A stretch of DNA of 64,000 nucleotides, from the NCBI RefSeq assembly GCF_000483485.1, contig NZ_KI519609.1, positions 686,072 through 750,071 of the forward strand, in the 5' to 3' direction. Under the pieces are notes generated by a model. That model saw only the letters and a program-made list of their open reading frames with translations. It was not told where the DNA came from and made no database searches. Shown here one piece after another: positions 18,658 to 28,124 of the stretch; the first letter of the stretch is position 1; every line of letters begins with the position of its first letter. This stretch comes from Thiomicrorhabdus chilensis DSM 12352. Its GTDB lineage: Bacteria > Pseudomonadota > Gammaproteobacteria > Thiomicrospirales > Thiomicrospiraceae. A program made the position numbers and the translations under genes.

Positions 18658-20943
18658 TTGTATTGCTCCTCTGCCCTGAAAAAGAAACATAAACCCCAAC
18701 CTCCTCTTTTACGTCAGTCGGTCATTGCTTTGGCATTGATCTCGATCAGTCAATCACCCATGGCTGAAGACAGGCTTGAGTTCAAGTCTCAAACCGTTTA
18801 TGGCGCAACCGGCTTATTGACCATTCCAACTGCGGATGTCATGGACTATGGCAATGTTTCAATGAGCTATAACAATTTTTTGAATCCGGAATACCAATCT
18901 TTAGATAACCGTGAAGCGCAGAACTTTTTGTTTGGTGTGGGCGTATTTCCTGGGCTGGAATTGTTTGGGCGGTTGGCCGAAGTACATGAGAAGGGTTATC
19001 AGACCCATACCTATGGCAATTTTGATAGTCGAGATTTGATTGGTAATGTGAAATATAAATTGCCTTTGCCGTCCAGTTGGCCTTCTTTTGCAGTGGGAAT
19101 TCAGGATGCGGCAGGTTTGGCTGTAAAAGAAAGGCGTTATTATGCGACTTCAACATTTCATAGCCGATTTGTCGACGCGACTTTAGGTTATGCCCAAAAA
19201 GCCTTGGACTCGCGCCATGATGAGATGCTGGATGGTGTATTTGCAGGCCTGGATGTAAAAGTAAGTTCGTTTGCAAAAATTCAAGCAGAGCATGACGGTT
19301 TGGAGCAACGTGCCGGAGTCGCCTTTAACTGGGATCAACCTTTTGGTTGGGATATGAACTTGATGGCCTCAAGTGTTTTGTATTCCTCTCTGGAAGATGA
19401 AGATCCCAGTTTCTCTATTGGTTTAAATATACCTTTGGGTCGAGCCTCGTCTAGCAAAAATGACTCGCCTGATTATAAAGCCGAACAAGCGAGTCAGACG
19501 GAATATATCTCTGATAACTCTAGCCAGAAAACGGCTTATATAGCCCAAATGTCTGGGGCTGAAGTGTCTTCTGTAGAGCGCCAAAATGCAGAAAAAACCG
19601 TATTGAATAGATTGGAAAGTGAATTTGCATTGTTTCCCGGAAATGAAGTTATTAATTCTGAAATTTACACTGAACAGGGCAATGTGGATGAACAGCTTAT
19701 GTCTTGGGCGGAAGGCTTTAAAGCTAAATTGATTGAGGCAGGGTTTGAGCATTTAACCTTCTCTTACGATCCAAACGCTTCGACTTTGTATCTTTCATAT
19801 CAGAATCGTGCTTATGCACATGGCGAGTTTGCCGCACTTAAAGCTTTAATGACAGAGCTTAAAAACCAGTCCGGAATTGAGCGATTCAAGCATATAGAAA
19901 TTCTGACCGTTAAAGAAGGGCAGCCGCTTATGGCCTTGTCGGTTGAGGTTGACTGGTTGTTGGAAAATGAAAAAGGTATAAGTAAGTCACCGACGTCAAC
20001 GCAGTTTAGGGTGCAGTTCGCGAATCAGTTTCATCATAAGGGCCGTATATTGGCCTCATCAGGCAAGCAGGAGTGGCTGGACATAGAAGTTTCGCCTGCG
20101 TTTAAGGCTTTCTATGGTCATGAATATGATATTTGGGATTATTCACTGGCTTTAAGAACCAATTTCAAGGTTCCGTTATGGCAAGGTGCTAATGCCAGTC
20201 TGGTGCATGAAATGCCGGTTGCCCACAGCTATAATTTCAATGACGGCGAGGTGTTCGACGACAGTCGTCATGAAAGTCGTTGGAGTGAACTGATGTTGCA
20301 CCAAACAATCCAGCCTCTGCCAAGTCTTTTGAACACCACTTCGGTAGGGCGTTTGCATGTTTATGATCGTCCTTATAATGCCTTGATCAACACCACTCGC
20401 TGGTATGGCTGGGGCGGTCAGCATCAGTTTTACGCGCAGTTTGGGAAACTGTACGGCGAACTTTATGGGCCTAATGATTACCGTCTTGCCGATCGTGAGA
20501 TTGAGGTGTTGGGATATGAGTATTTGTGGAGCTCTTTGAACTTGGCCTTGAACTATGAGTATGGTCAATATTATGAGCAGGATCTTTCCAGCAAGGTGAC
20601 GCTCAAGTCCTTTTTGGGAGATACCACGGTCAATCTTCAATATGTCCAATCGGACTTAGGCTGGTCTAAAGTCGGCGTAGGCATCAGCTTCCCGTTTTGG
20701 GGGCAAAAGAAAATTGAATTGGGGCCGGTGTCGATCTCCGGTGATCAAAATTGGACGCATCAAATCGTCACCACGGTGGATGATCCATCTGGAGAAGGTC
20801 GTAACCTAACCAGCGCCAATGCCAACTATGTTAATGTCGGTTTGAATCCTTGGATTTCTCAAACCTTGCATCAGGAAGGAATGCAGCATGGGCGTTTCAC
20901 GCCGGATTACATTCAAAAACATGTCGATTATTTGCTGAATTGA
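18658..20943 (+). CDS. YjbH-like outer-membrane beta-barrel protein for exopolysaccharide
   Basis: This protein of about 761 residues belongs to the YjbH/GfcD family of outer-membrane proteins found with exopolysaccharide and capsule genes. After a hydrophobic signal (SVIALALISISQSPMA, about residues 21-36) the mature part begins with the family hallmark GATGLLTIPTADVMDYGNVS (about 50-70). The C-terminal half is rich in alternating aromatic strands expected of a barrel (EVLGYEYLWSSLNLALNYEYGQYY, WSKVGVGISFPFWGQ). The only in-frame start giving the signal is TTG 18658, so the exact start is uncertain. It is the first gene of a group including a lipoprotein, an SLBB export protein and a Wzz protein. 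Confidence 0.82.
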   Translation: MYCSSALKKKHKPQPPLLRQSVIALALISISQSPMAEDRLEFKSQTVYGATGLLTIPTADVMDYGNVSMSYNNFLNPEYQSLDNREAQNFLFGVGVFPGLELFGRLAEVHEKGYQTHTYGNFDSRDLIGNVKYKLPLPSSWPSFAVGIQDAAGLAVKERRYYATSTFHSRFVDATLGYAQKALDSRHDEMLDGVFAGLDVKVSSFAKIQAEHDGLEQRAGVAFNWDQPFGWDMNLMASSVLYSSLEDEDPSFSIGLNIPLGRASSSKNDSPDYKAEQASQTEYISDNSSQKTAYIAQMSGAEVSSVERQNAEKTVLNRLESEFALFPGNEVINSEIYTEQGNVDEQLMSWAEGFKAKLIEAGFEHLTFSYDPNASTLYLSYQNRAYAHGEFAALKALMTELKNQSGIERFKHIEILTVKEGQPLMALSVEVDWLLENEKGISKSPTSTQFRVQFANQFHHKGRILASSGKQEWLDIEVSPAFKAFYGHEYDIWDYSLALRTNFKVPLWQGANASLVHEMPVAHSYNFNDGEVFDDSRHESRWSELMLHQTIQPLPSLLNTTSVGRLHVYDRPYNALINTTRWYGWGGQHQFYAQFGKLYGELYGPNDYRLADREIEVLGYEYLWSSLNLALNYEYGQYYEQDLSSKVTLKSFLGDTTVNLQYVQSDLGWSKVGVGISFPFWGQKKIELGPVSISGDQNWTHQIVTTVDDPSGEGRNLTSANANYVNVGLNPWISQTLHQEGMQHGRFTPDYIQKHVDYLLN

Positions 20944-21097
20944 AGTAATGCATTGCTTAATAAAGAATTTTTGCGTGTGTTTGCGTAAATAGAATTGACA
21001 AAATAAATTGTAAAAGGTGTAATTTCATAGAATTTGAATGGTTTTGTGGTTGCAGACAAATGCGGCTATGAACAGACTTAATGAAAGAGGAAAAATC

Positions 21098-22054
21098 ATG
21101 AAGGCAAAGAAGATAGTATTGGCCATGTTTGCATCGGCCGCGATTGCGAGTATGACTGGGTGTTTTAGCAGTAGCAGTAGCAGTAGTTCAGATCCGGATA
21201 CGACTACAGAAAGTGGTTCTGTTGTTGACTGGTACATTGAAGGGGCGTTTGTATTTGCCGATTTCAATGATAATGGCGTTTACGATGCAGCTTCAGATGT
21301 GGCCGCAGAGGCTCTAACGGATGCGAATGGTGATTTCACTCTTAATATTCCAAGTTCTATGGGATCGGATTATGTGATCGTTTCCCAGGGTGGTACGGAT
21401 ACGGCAACCGGAACGCCGTTCAATGGTGTGCTTAAGGCTGCCCCAGGCGCAACAGCCGTTACTCCTATCTCAACTCTAGTTCAGACAGTAGGTGATGAAG
21501 CGCTGGTACGTTCTTTCTTGGGATTGAGTGCGGATGCGGATCTGTCTGCTGACCCGGCAACCAGCACGGAGCTGTTTGCGGCTTCTCAGCAAATCGTTTA
21601 CTTGGTGTCTGCGCTTGCGGGACTGGTTGATTTGGCTACGATCGAACCTGCAGGTGTGGATGATCAGTTATTGACCTACTCCAACAGTGTGGTTGAAGCA
21701 TTGTCAGCTTTGATTGCCGGTGGTGCGACGACTTTAGATGCCACTTTGATTGAAAATACAATTCAGGCCGTAGCCACAGATTTGACAGGGGCAGCAACTG
21801 ATTTTGATGCACTTTTCAGTAAGACAACCACTATTCTTAATAAAGTTGATGATATTGGCGATGATGCATTGCTACTAACTGAAGTGACGGTTGCCGGAGC
21901 TACGTCAATCCAGGATGACGTTGATAATTTTGTTGATAATATCGATGATACTGTGCCAGGCGGTTTGGTACCGGTAGCAGTTGATGCAACAGAGTATTTG
22001 GATAACGATGACGTGGACTACATCACAGGTGTAACCGGTACGGAAACAATTTAA
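21098..22054 (+). CDS. Secreted lipoprotein with poly-serine linker, unknown function
   Basis: The 318-residue protein starts with a lipoprotein signal (IVLAMFASAAIASMTGC; Cys about 23), followed immediately by a run of eight Ser and an acidic linker. Residues 45-90 contain a calcium-loop-like or carboxypeptidase-regulatory-like repeat (ADFNDNGVYDAASD, TDANGDFTLNIPS). The rest is acidic, Ala/Asp/Thr-rich and lacks cysteines, as in surface-exposed bacterial proteins. ATG 21098 is chosen because GAGGAAAA precedes it and the signal peptide begins there; an upstream ATG gives a non-signal extension. Position between the YjbH and SLBB genes suggests a role in polysaccharide export or surface attachment. 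No named family was recognised. Confidence 0.7.
   Translation: MKAKKIVLAMFASAAIASMTGCFSSSSSSSSDPDTTTESGSVVDWYIEGAFVFADFNDNGVYDAASDVAAEALTDANGDFTLNIPSSMGSDYVIVSQGGTDTATGTPFNGVLKAAPGATAVTPISTLVQTVGDEALVRSFLGLSADADLSADPATSTELFAASQQIVYLVSALAGLVDLATIEPAGVDDQLLTYSNSVVEALSALIAGGATTLDATLIENTIQAVATDLTGAATDFDALFSKTTTILNKVDDIGDDALLLTEVTVAGATSIQDDVDNFVDNIDDTVPGGLVPVAVDATEYLDNDDVDYITGVTGTETI
21167..21187 (+). repeat. Hexanucleotide AGCAGT microsatellite in lipoprotein gene
   Basis: Three AGCAGT units plus a further AGT encode the poly-Ser stretch directly after the lipidated Cys. The unit is a multiple of three, so slippage would change linker length without shifting the frame. Confidence 0.8.
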
Positions 22055-22059
22055 GAATT

Positions 22060-22109
22060 GTTTTACACAAAAAAAAACCTCCTTCGGGAGGTTTTTTTTT
22101 GTGTAAAAC
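22060..22109. terminator. Very strong terminator with UUCG loop
   Basis: A perfect 23-base stem (22060-22082 with 22087-22109) closes on the tetraloop TTCG; the inner GC core CCTCC/GGAGG is flanked by nine A and nine T. It starts 5 bases after the lipoprotein stop and would isolate it from the SLBB gene. Confidence 0.92.
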
Positions 22110-22183
22110 CAGCTTTTAAGTAGGTTTTTTAATAAAAATATGCTTATATAATTTGCTTATTCTAAATAATAAAAACGAATATT

Positions 22184-24718
22184 TTGGAGATGGGATTGGT
22201 GGTGTGTTTGGCTTTGAAAAAAATAAGGCAATCGAATTGGTTGCTGATGTTGGTTTTTTTAAGTTTGCTGAGTGGGGTGGCGAGTGCTTCTACTCCCGAC
22301 TTGAAGCAGATTGAACTGTTTCAATCTTTGCCCAAAGCCCAACAGCAAAAATTGCTTGAGTCCCAAGGGCTCAGTCGGGATCTGTTGAATCCCATTGCAC
22401 CAGAACAAAGCGAATTGGAACCCGTTAAAGATACGGTTCAACCTCTTTCTTTTGATAAAGAAAAGGGCTTGGAGGATTCAGCATGGCAAAGTAAATCAGA
22501 AGGTTTTGATGAAACCTCACTAAAACTCAAGCGATTCGGTTCCGAATTGTTTGCAGGTAAGCCCACCACTTTTGCCCCCGTGAATGATATTCCGGTTCCG
22601 ACCGATTATGTGTTGGGGCCTGGCGATCAGCTGAAGGTTCAATTGTTTGGAGCCAAGAATCATGTTTATGAGTTGGTGATTGACCGTAACGGCCAAGTCA
22701 ATTTTCCAGAAATTGGCCCGGTCAATTTGGCCGGTTTGAGTTTTTCTGAAGCCAAAGTGGCGTTATCTAAGCGTGTTGAAAACCTAGGTATGGGGGTGAA
22801 TGCTAGTATCACGATGGGCAATTTGCGCTCATTCCGGATTTTTGTCATGGGAGAGTCCAGAACTCCGGGGTCCTATTTGGTGAGCGGCATGGCGACGATG
22901 ACTCATGCGCTGTATGTAAGTGGCGGAATATCCGACATCGGAACCTATCGCAACATTCAATTGAAGCGAAAAGGAAGGCTTATCGCGAGTTTGGATCTGT
23001 ATGATCTTCTGGTGAAGGGGGATAGTCAGGATGATGTACGGCTGCAACCGGGCGATACCGTTTTTATTCCGACGGCTGGAAGTTTGATTTCCCTTCGAGG
23101 AGAAGTGAGCAGGCCTGGTATTTATGAACTGAAAAACGAAAGCCGTCTGGAGAGCCTTCTTGCTCTTGCTGGTGGCCTTAAAGCGACCGCCTACAAGAAA
23201 GATGTTTTGGTGACTCGCATTGCAAAGAATGGCTTAGCCAACGTTAAAAGCATCGATTTGAGTACCAAACAAGGAATGCGTTCTCTATTGCACAATGGTG
23301 ATGAGATTGACGTGAAACGTGTCTCTGAGGATTTGAATAACGCGATAGATGTGGTTGGTGAGGTGACGCACCCTGGAACCTATTCCTGGTCGGAAGGGCT
23401 TTCTTTGGGGCGTCTTTTGAATGGTTATCGTGATTTTAAGCGTCAAGCCGACCTGGGTTATCAGATCATTCTCCGTCAGAAACAAATCGGCAGCGCTTAT
23501 GAAGTCATTACTACTGATTGGTCGAAAATTCATCAGGGGCGTCATGAGGATGTTTTGCTGTGGCCTCAAGATCAGATATTCATATTGAATCGTGACGACA
23601 GTGATTTGCGTCGAGAATTCATTGATTTGGTATTGGAAAAACTCCAACAGCAGGCAACCAAAGAAAATGTGTCTAATGTGGTTTCTGTGAGTGGAATGGT
23701 GCGTTTTCCGGGTTCCTATCCGTTAGGGAAAGCTGACCGCATTCAAGACCTTATTCGTGCCGCAGGCGGCTTAAGAGAACAGGCAATGCTGAATGGCACG
23801 GATTTGGTGCGTTATGAAGTGGCCGAGGGTGAAAAAAGGGAAGTGGAACGTATCCATTTCAATTTGGATTTGGCGATGCAGGGCGATAGCCAGAATAACT
23901 TTCTTTTACAGCCTTTTGATCAATTAAGCATCAAGCAGGTGTCGGACTGGTCTGATGCGGCACAGCAGGTCACAATTAAAGGCGAAGTCCGCTATCCCGG
24001 TACCTTTACGGTTTCTCCCGGAGAAACGCTGGCCTCAGTGATTGAGCGTGCCGGAGGCTTTACCGAGTGGGCGGCCCCTGAAAACACGGTGTTCACGCGT
24101 GAGCAGTTAAAGGTTCAGGAGGAACGTGAGTTAGCTCAGCTGGCCATAGAGCTTGAGAAAAACCTCTTGTTGGCGGCGCGTCGCGATGCCGGAATCATGG
24201 AGAAGGATACCGGGCCGGCGATGATAGCCATGGGGCAGGCTTTGATTGATAAGATCAAGCAGACGCCGGCCATCGGACGACTGGTTGTCGGTTTCGATCC
24301 TGATAAGTCTAAGCGTTATGCGTCGACCATGGCGGTAGAGATGCGGGATGGTGATGTGCTTTATGTGCCTAAACGTTCCGACGAAGTGGTGATTATGGGT
24401 GAGGTGTCGCGAACCATTTCGGTGATACATGAAGAGGGCAAACGTGCGACCGAATACATTGCCATGAGCGGTGGTTTGAGTAAACGTGCTGATGCGAGTT
24501 CGATTTACGTTGTACACGGTGACGGGGCCATTGACCGACTTGAGCTGGGTTGGTTCAGCACAGACGAACATCTTAAAATCCTGCCTGGGGACACCATTGT
24601 GGTGCCAATGGATGTGGAAAGCATCAATCCGATTATAACTTGGACTAATGTATCCAAAATATTGGCTAACTTCGCGGTTTCCGCCGCTACCTTGAAAACG
24701 ATTGGGGTGTTTGATTGA
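22184..24718 (+). CDS. Multi-SLBB polysaccharide export protein (Wza family)
   Basis: This 844-residue protein has a signal peptide (LLMLVFLSLLSGVASAS), the spacer QIELFQSLPKAQQQKLLESQ common in this export subgroup, a polysaccharide-export domain (TDYVLGPGDQLKVQLFGAKN, about residue 140-220), and about six SLBB repeats of the form GEVxxPGxY (for example GESRTPGSY, GEVSRPGIY, GEVTHPGTY, GMVRFPGSY, GEVRYPGTF). No lipobox Cys is evident, unlike classical Wza. It likely forms a periplasm-spanning translocation channel. The N-terminal few residues are uncertain because GTG codons follow the first ATG. Its stop overlaps the start of the Wzz gene by one base. Confidence 0.87.
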   Translation: MEMGLVVCLALKKIRQSNWLLMLVFLSLLSGVASASTPDLKQIELFQSLPKAQQQKLLESQGLSRDLLNPIAPEQSELEPVKDTVQPLSFDKEKGLEDSAWQSKSEGFDETSLKLKRFGSELFAGKPTTFAPVNDIPVPTDYVLGPGDQLKVQLFGAKNHVYELVIDRNGQVNFPEIGPVNLAGLSFSEAKVALSKRVENLGMGVNASITMGNLRSFRIFVMGESRTPGSYLVSGMATMTHALYVSGGISDIGTYRNIQLKRKGRLIASLDLYDLLVKGDSQDDVRLQPGDTVFIPTAGSLISLRGEVSRPGIYELKNESRLESLLALAGGLKATAYKKDVLVTRIAKNGLANVKSIDLSTKQGMRSLLHNGDEIDVKRVSEDLNNAIDVVGEVTHPGTYSWSEGLSLGRLLNGYRDFKRQADLGYQIILRQKQIGSAYEVITTDWSKIHQGRHEDVLLWPQDQIFILNRDDSDLRREFIDLVLEKLQQQATKENVSNVVSVSGMVRFPGSYPLGKADRIQDLIRAAGGLREQAMLNGTDLVRYEVAEGEKREVERIHFNLDLAMQGDSQNNFLLQPFDQLSIKQVSDWSDAAQQVTIKGEVRYPGTFTVSPGETLASVIERAGGFTEWAAPENTVFTREQLKVQEERELAQLAIELEKNLLLAARRDAGIMEKDTGPAMIAMGQALIDKIKQTPAIGRLVVGFDPDKSKRYASTMAVEMRDGDVLYVPKRSDEVVIMGEVSRTISVIHEEGKRATEYIAMSGGLSKRADASSIYVVHGDGAIDRLELGWFSTDEHLKILPGDTIVVPMDVESINPIITWTNVSKILANFAVSAATLKTIGVFD

Positions 24719-25731
24719 TGAGTCACCACCAGAATACACATGAGAGAGTCAATCAGTCGGAAGGAGTAAGACTAACTGCTGCTGACATGGATGATGAAAT
24801 CGATTTGGCTGAATTGTTTTCGGTTTTGGCAAGACGTAAATGGTTCATTTTTCTATTTAGTTTTGCCGCAATGCTTTTTGCAGCTTTGATTGCCTTGCAG
24901 CTCCCTAATCAGTATCAGGCTAAGGTGCTTATGGTGCCGGTCAATACCGGGTCATCAGGTGGCCTGTCAGGTCTAGCTTCCAAATACGGTGGTTTAGCAA
25001 GCATGGCCGGTATCGATCTGCCTTCTTCACAGGGAGACCTTAGTCAGCAGGCTATCAGTGTGTTGAAGTCCAGAAAATTTATTAATGATTTTATTGTCTC
25101 TAATAAACTTAAGCCTGTTCTATTTTATGAAAGCTGGGATCAAGAGCGCCAGGCTTGGAAAGAAAAAAAACCAGGCTTGATTGATGAAGTCAAAGCTTCA
25201 CTGGGGTTGCCTGATTCCAATCCGGTTAATTATGCTGGGCAAGAGTCGCTTACGCCGGGTGAGCCCTCTTTATGGAAAGCCTATAAGCTGTTTGATAAGG
25301 AGGTGATGAGTGTCAGTGAAGACAAGAAAAGTTCGGCTATCACCCTCTCGATTCAGTGGTATGACCCGGTTAAGGCTCGTGATTGGGCAAACCAGATTGT
25401 GGATGATTTGAATGAAAGGCTTCGCAATGAAACCATCGAAAGTTCAGAACGTACCATCAAGTATCTTAAAGAGCAGATTCAGCAGACCAATTTATTGGAG
25501 TTGCGTGAAATTTTATTTGGCTTGATTGAAGAGCATGTTAAAAACATTACGCTTGCAAAAACTCATGCCGAGTATGTTTTCAAGGTGATTGATCCTGCTG
25601 TGGTACCGGAAGAGAAATCTAAACCTAAAAGAGGCTTGATGGTCGCTGTAGCTTTTGTTCTGGGGTTGATGTTATCCATTTTTATTGTGTTGATTCAGAA
25701 TTGGAGAGCGAATTTAAGCCAGCCTAAATAA
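24718..25731 (+). CDS. Wzz/GNVR chain-length determinant-type inner membrane protein
   Basis: The 337-residue protein has two membrane helices: one near residues 40-60 (FIFLFSFAAMLFAALIAL) preceded by DLAELFSVLARRKW, and one near the C-terminus (GLMVAVAFVLGLMLSIFIVLI), preceded by the proline-containing DPAVVPEEKSKPKR typical of Wzz. The periplasmic part is helical, consistent with polysaccharide co-polymerases. No tyrosine-kinase domain is fused. It overlaps the SLBB gene by one base and is translationally coupled to it. A terminator follows, so the export group ends here without any glycosyltransferase or Wzx/Wzy. Confidence 0.87.
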   Translation: MSHHQNTHERVNQSEGVRLTAADMDDEIDLAELFSVLARRKWFIFLFSFAAMLFAALIALQLPNQYQAKVLMVPVNTGSSGGLSGLASKYGGLASMAGIDLPSSQGDLSQQAISVLKSRKFINDFIVSNKLKPVLFYESWDQERQAWKEKKPGLIDEVKASLGLPDSNPVNYAGQESLTPGEPSLWKAYKLFDKEVMSVSEDKKSSAITLSIQWYDPVKARDWANQIVDDLNERLRNETIESSERTIKYLKEQIQQTNLLELREILFGLIEEHVKNITLAKTHAEYVFKVIDPAVVPEEKSKPKRGLMVAVAFVLGLMLSIFIVLIQNWRANLSQPK

Positions 25732-25757
25732 CTATTCCTCCTAAGTTTCTAACCTCA

Positions 25758-25793
25758 AAAACCGCAGTGGAAGTAAATTCCCTGCGGTTTTTT
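25758..25793 (+). terminator. Terminator of the polysaccharide export group
   Basis: AAAACCGCAG (25758-25767) pairs with CTGCGGTTTT (25782-25791) and is followed by further T. It lies 27 bases after the Wzz stop. Confidence 0.88.
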
Positions 25794-25885
25794 CCTTTGT
25801 CCGCTCTGGCTTTCTCATCCACGGTTAAAAAAACTGTCATTACTCGGTCATTTTTCTTTCAAACAAGCGCCGTATAGTGGTTTGA

Positions 25886-26626
25886 ATGGATACGAATCGA
25901 CTCATTCTCGCTTTTCTTCGTCATGGTGAATACCACCAGAGCTTGAGCACGCCCAGTGCTTTTCAACCTTATCCACTGACCGATGGCGGTCGGCTGCAGT
26001 CGGTTTCAGCGGCTCAGCAAATAATTGCGTTTGCCGAGCATCAAGCATTGTCAATCCATCCTGTCATTCACAGTTCCAACCTGCTTAGGGCTTGGCAAAC
26101 CGCCGATGTTATCGCACAAAACCTTGCCTTTAAGGCATTGATTCCAGAACGGAAAGTGGAGTCTGACGCTCAATTGAATGAGCGCTCTGTCGGGGCTTTG
26201 GCCAACCTGACCTTGAGTCAGATCGAAACGGTTGTGAAAAACGACCCTCGACATAATCCTTTGCCCGAGGGGTGGAAGTCTGACAGTGCGTTTTGTTTGC
26301 CGGTTGATGGCGCTGAATCATTGCTGCAGGCGGGTCAAAGAGTAGCCGATTTTATCGAATCGCAATGCATTTCGTTGTTGTCCGAGCAGGATGAGGATTG
26401 TCTTAAAATCATGGTCGGGCATGGCGCGGCCTTTCGTCATGCCGCTTATTTGATGGGACTGTTGTCGTTTGAACAGGTCTCCCGCTATTCGATGCACCAC
26501 GCTTCTCCGATCTATTTTGAATTGACTCTGGGCGCAAATCATTCCGTTTCTTGGCGGCACTTGGCCGGTGACTGGAAGCTCAGGTATACCGATTCAAACG
26601 ATTCTCAACCAATCCTTATTGATTAA
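25886..26626 (+). CDS. Histidine phosphatase superfamily protein (SixA/phosphoglycerate-mutase-like)
   Basis: This 246-residue protein has the catalytic RHG motif near the N-terminus (AFLRHGEYHQ, His about 13), the second arginine in SSNLLRAWQTADVIA (about 68), an acid in LNERSVGAL and the second histidine in VGHGAAFRHAAYLMG (about 183). These form the phosphohistidine active site. It is longer than SixA (about 160) and could act on small phosphorylated molecules or a protein; the substrate cannot be read from the sequence. It is followed 11 bases later by a metallophosphatase, and the two are probably an operon. Confidence 0.82.
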   Translation: MDTNRLILAFLRHGEYHQSLSTPSAFQPYPLTDGGRLQSVSAAQQIIAFAEHQALSIHPVIHSSNLLRAWQTADVIAQNLAFKALIPERKVESDAQLNERSVGALANLTLSQIETVVKNDPRHNPLPEGWKSDSAFCLPVDGAESLLQAGQRVADFIESQCISLLSEQDEDCLKIMVGHGAAFRHAAYLMGLLSFEQVSRYSMHHASPIYFELTLGANHSVSWRHLAGDWKLRYTDSNDSQPILID

Positions 26627-26637
26627 ACAAGGAAAAC

Positions 26638-27855
26638 ATGATGCATTCGATGTTACAAAGTTCTATTGAATGGAAGCCTGAATTTGACTTTAAGGTGCCG
26701 GTTGATAACTGGATGGCACCCCAAAAAGACACCTACTTCTTTTGCGATTTGCATGCGGATGCTGAGGCTTTTTTGCGTTCCTTGAAACTCAGTGGGTTGG
26801 TTGCCGAAACAAGCAGTCTGGAATCCGTCAAATTGACCGCTAACGGTCACAACGGAAAGGTTGTCATCGGTGGCGATTGCTTTGATAAGGGTCCCAGTAA
26901 TCTTGCGCTTTTTAGGCTGATTGGAGCCCTTAGAGCGTCCGGTCTTGACCTGGTCTTGTTGGCTGGAAATCATGACATTCGAATTTACGCAGGCCTGTTG
27001 GCAATGAATTTCATGGATGATGTGCGTCAATGCCATTTTTTTGTCCGCATGGGACGTAAAACTGCCAAATTGTTTGCCGAGATTTTTCAGCAGTATTGTC
27101 AAGGAGAGTCCATTCTTGAGAAGTCGGACGAACAGATTGAAGCGGAATTGTTTCCTACTCAGGAATGGTTTGAACATTTTCCGGAGTATGCATCCGGCTT
27201 TATGACGGAGAAAAAGATTCGAAAAGAGATTAAGCAGATCCGCAAAAAGCGTGACGATTTTATGCAGGCCTGTCAGGAATACGGATTGAGTTTGCAGCAG
27301 GTTTATCTGGCTGCGCGTAAAGCCAAATCTCTGTTTGTCGATAAACAGGGTGAGTTCAGTTGGTTCTTCAATGAATTAGATCTGATGCATGTCTCAGGCA
27401 GTTATGTGTTCAGTCATGCCGGTTTGGATGATCGCATGGCTTGTCGATTGGTGAATGAGGGTAGTGAAGCTTTGAATGTGGAGTTCCGCCAGCAACTGTC
27501 TCAGGGGCGGATATTCCAAATGTACTACAGCGAATTTGGCAATGTGTTCCGAACCAAATACCGGGAAAACGATTGGCCGCTGACGGAGGCCGGAACCCAG
27601 TGTCTGCGTGATCATCACTTATTTGCGATTGTGAACGGGCATCGAAGCCATGAGGCCGGCCAGCAACTGTTTGTGCGATATGGCATGCTGAACTTTGAAT
27701 GCGATACCCAGCTCAATGCCAATTGTCGTCAAAAAGCGAATATGCCAGTGCCAGGAGAAGCGGTGACCATATTCAGTTCTGATGGTTTAGTTTCCGGGCT
27801 GAGTGGCGATTTTCCGGCGATAAAACGTTTTCACCCTAATCAGTTGAAGTCTTGA
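26638..27855 (+). CDS. Calcineurin-like metallophosphoesterase
   Basis: The 405-residue protein carries a full set of metallophosphoesterase motifs: FCDLHADAEAFLR (Asp-x-His, about residue 32), GGDCFDKGPSN (about 79), LLAGNHDIRIYAG (about 105), FSHAGLDDR (about 258) and NGHRSHEAG (about 334). The GDxxDKG form is that of PPP-type protein phosphatases and ApaH/PrpE enzymes. An insertion of about 110 mostly helical residues lies between the third and fourth motifs. AAGGA precedes ATG 26638. The substrate is unknown; its pairing with a histidine phosphatase suggests a shared signalling or nucleotide role. Confidence 0.83.
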   Translation: MMHSMLQSSIEWKPEFDFKVPVDNWMAPQKDTYFFCDLHADAEAFLRSLKLSGLVAETSSLESVKLTANGHNGKVVIGGDCFDKGPSNLALFRLIGALRASGLDLVLLAGNHDIRIYAGLLAMNFMDDVRQCHFFVRMGRKTAKLFAEIFQQYCQGESILEKSDEQIEAELFPTQEWFEHFPEYASGFMTEKKIRKEIKQIRKKRDDFMQACQEYGLSLQQVYLAARKAKSLFVDKQGEFSWFFNELDLMHVSGSYVFSHAGLDDRMACRLVNEGSEALNVEFRQQLSQGRIFQMYYSEFGNVFRTKYRENDWPLTEAGTQCLRDHHLFAIVNGHRSHEAGQQLFVRYGMLNFECDTQLNANCRQKANMPVPGEAVTIFSSDGLVSGLSGDFPAIKRFHPNQLKS

Positions 27856-28010
27856 GCTCTGACACTGGAGTAGCATATAGAAGTGAGGCCTAAAATATTG
27901 CAAGGTTTTGCTTTTAATAGCATGATCGGTAGTAATTAGAAAAAAATGGGAGGTATATTCTCAATTCGGAGAGGTATGTATTAAATGGTTTTGAATTGAT
28001 ATATGAGGAT

Positions 28011-28087
28011 TGGTACGACCGAGTGGATTCGAACCACCGACCCCCACCATGTCAAGGTGGTGCTCTAACCAACTGAGCTACGGTCGT
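28011..28087 (-). tRNA. tRNA-Val (GAC)
   Basis: This 77-base cloverleaf has acceptor ACGACCG / CGGTCGT, discriminator A, encoded CCA, anticodon loop TTGACAT with GAC, and T-loop TTCGAAT. It is 37 bases downstream of tRNA-Leu in the same direction and probably shares its promoter. Confidence 0.95.
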
Positions 28088-28124
28088 ACAATAGAAGGGT
28101 ATTTTTAAGTCGAGAACTTAAAAA

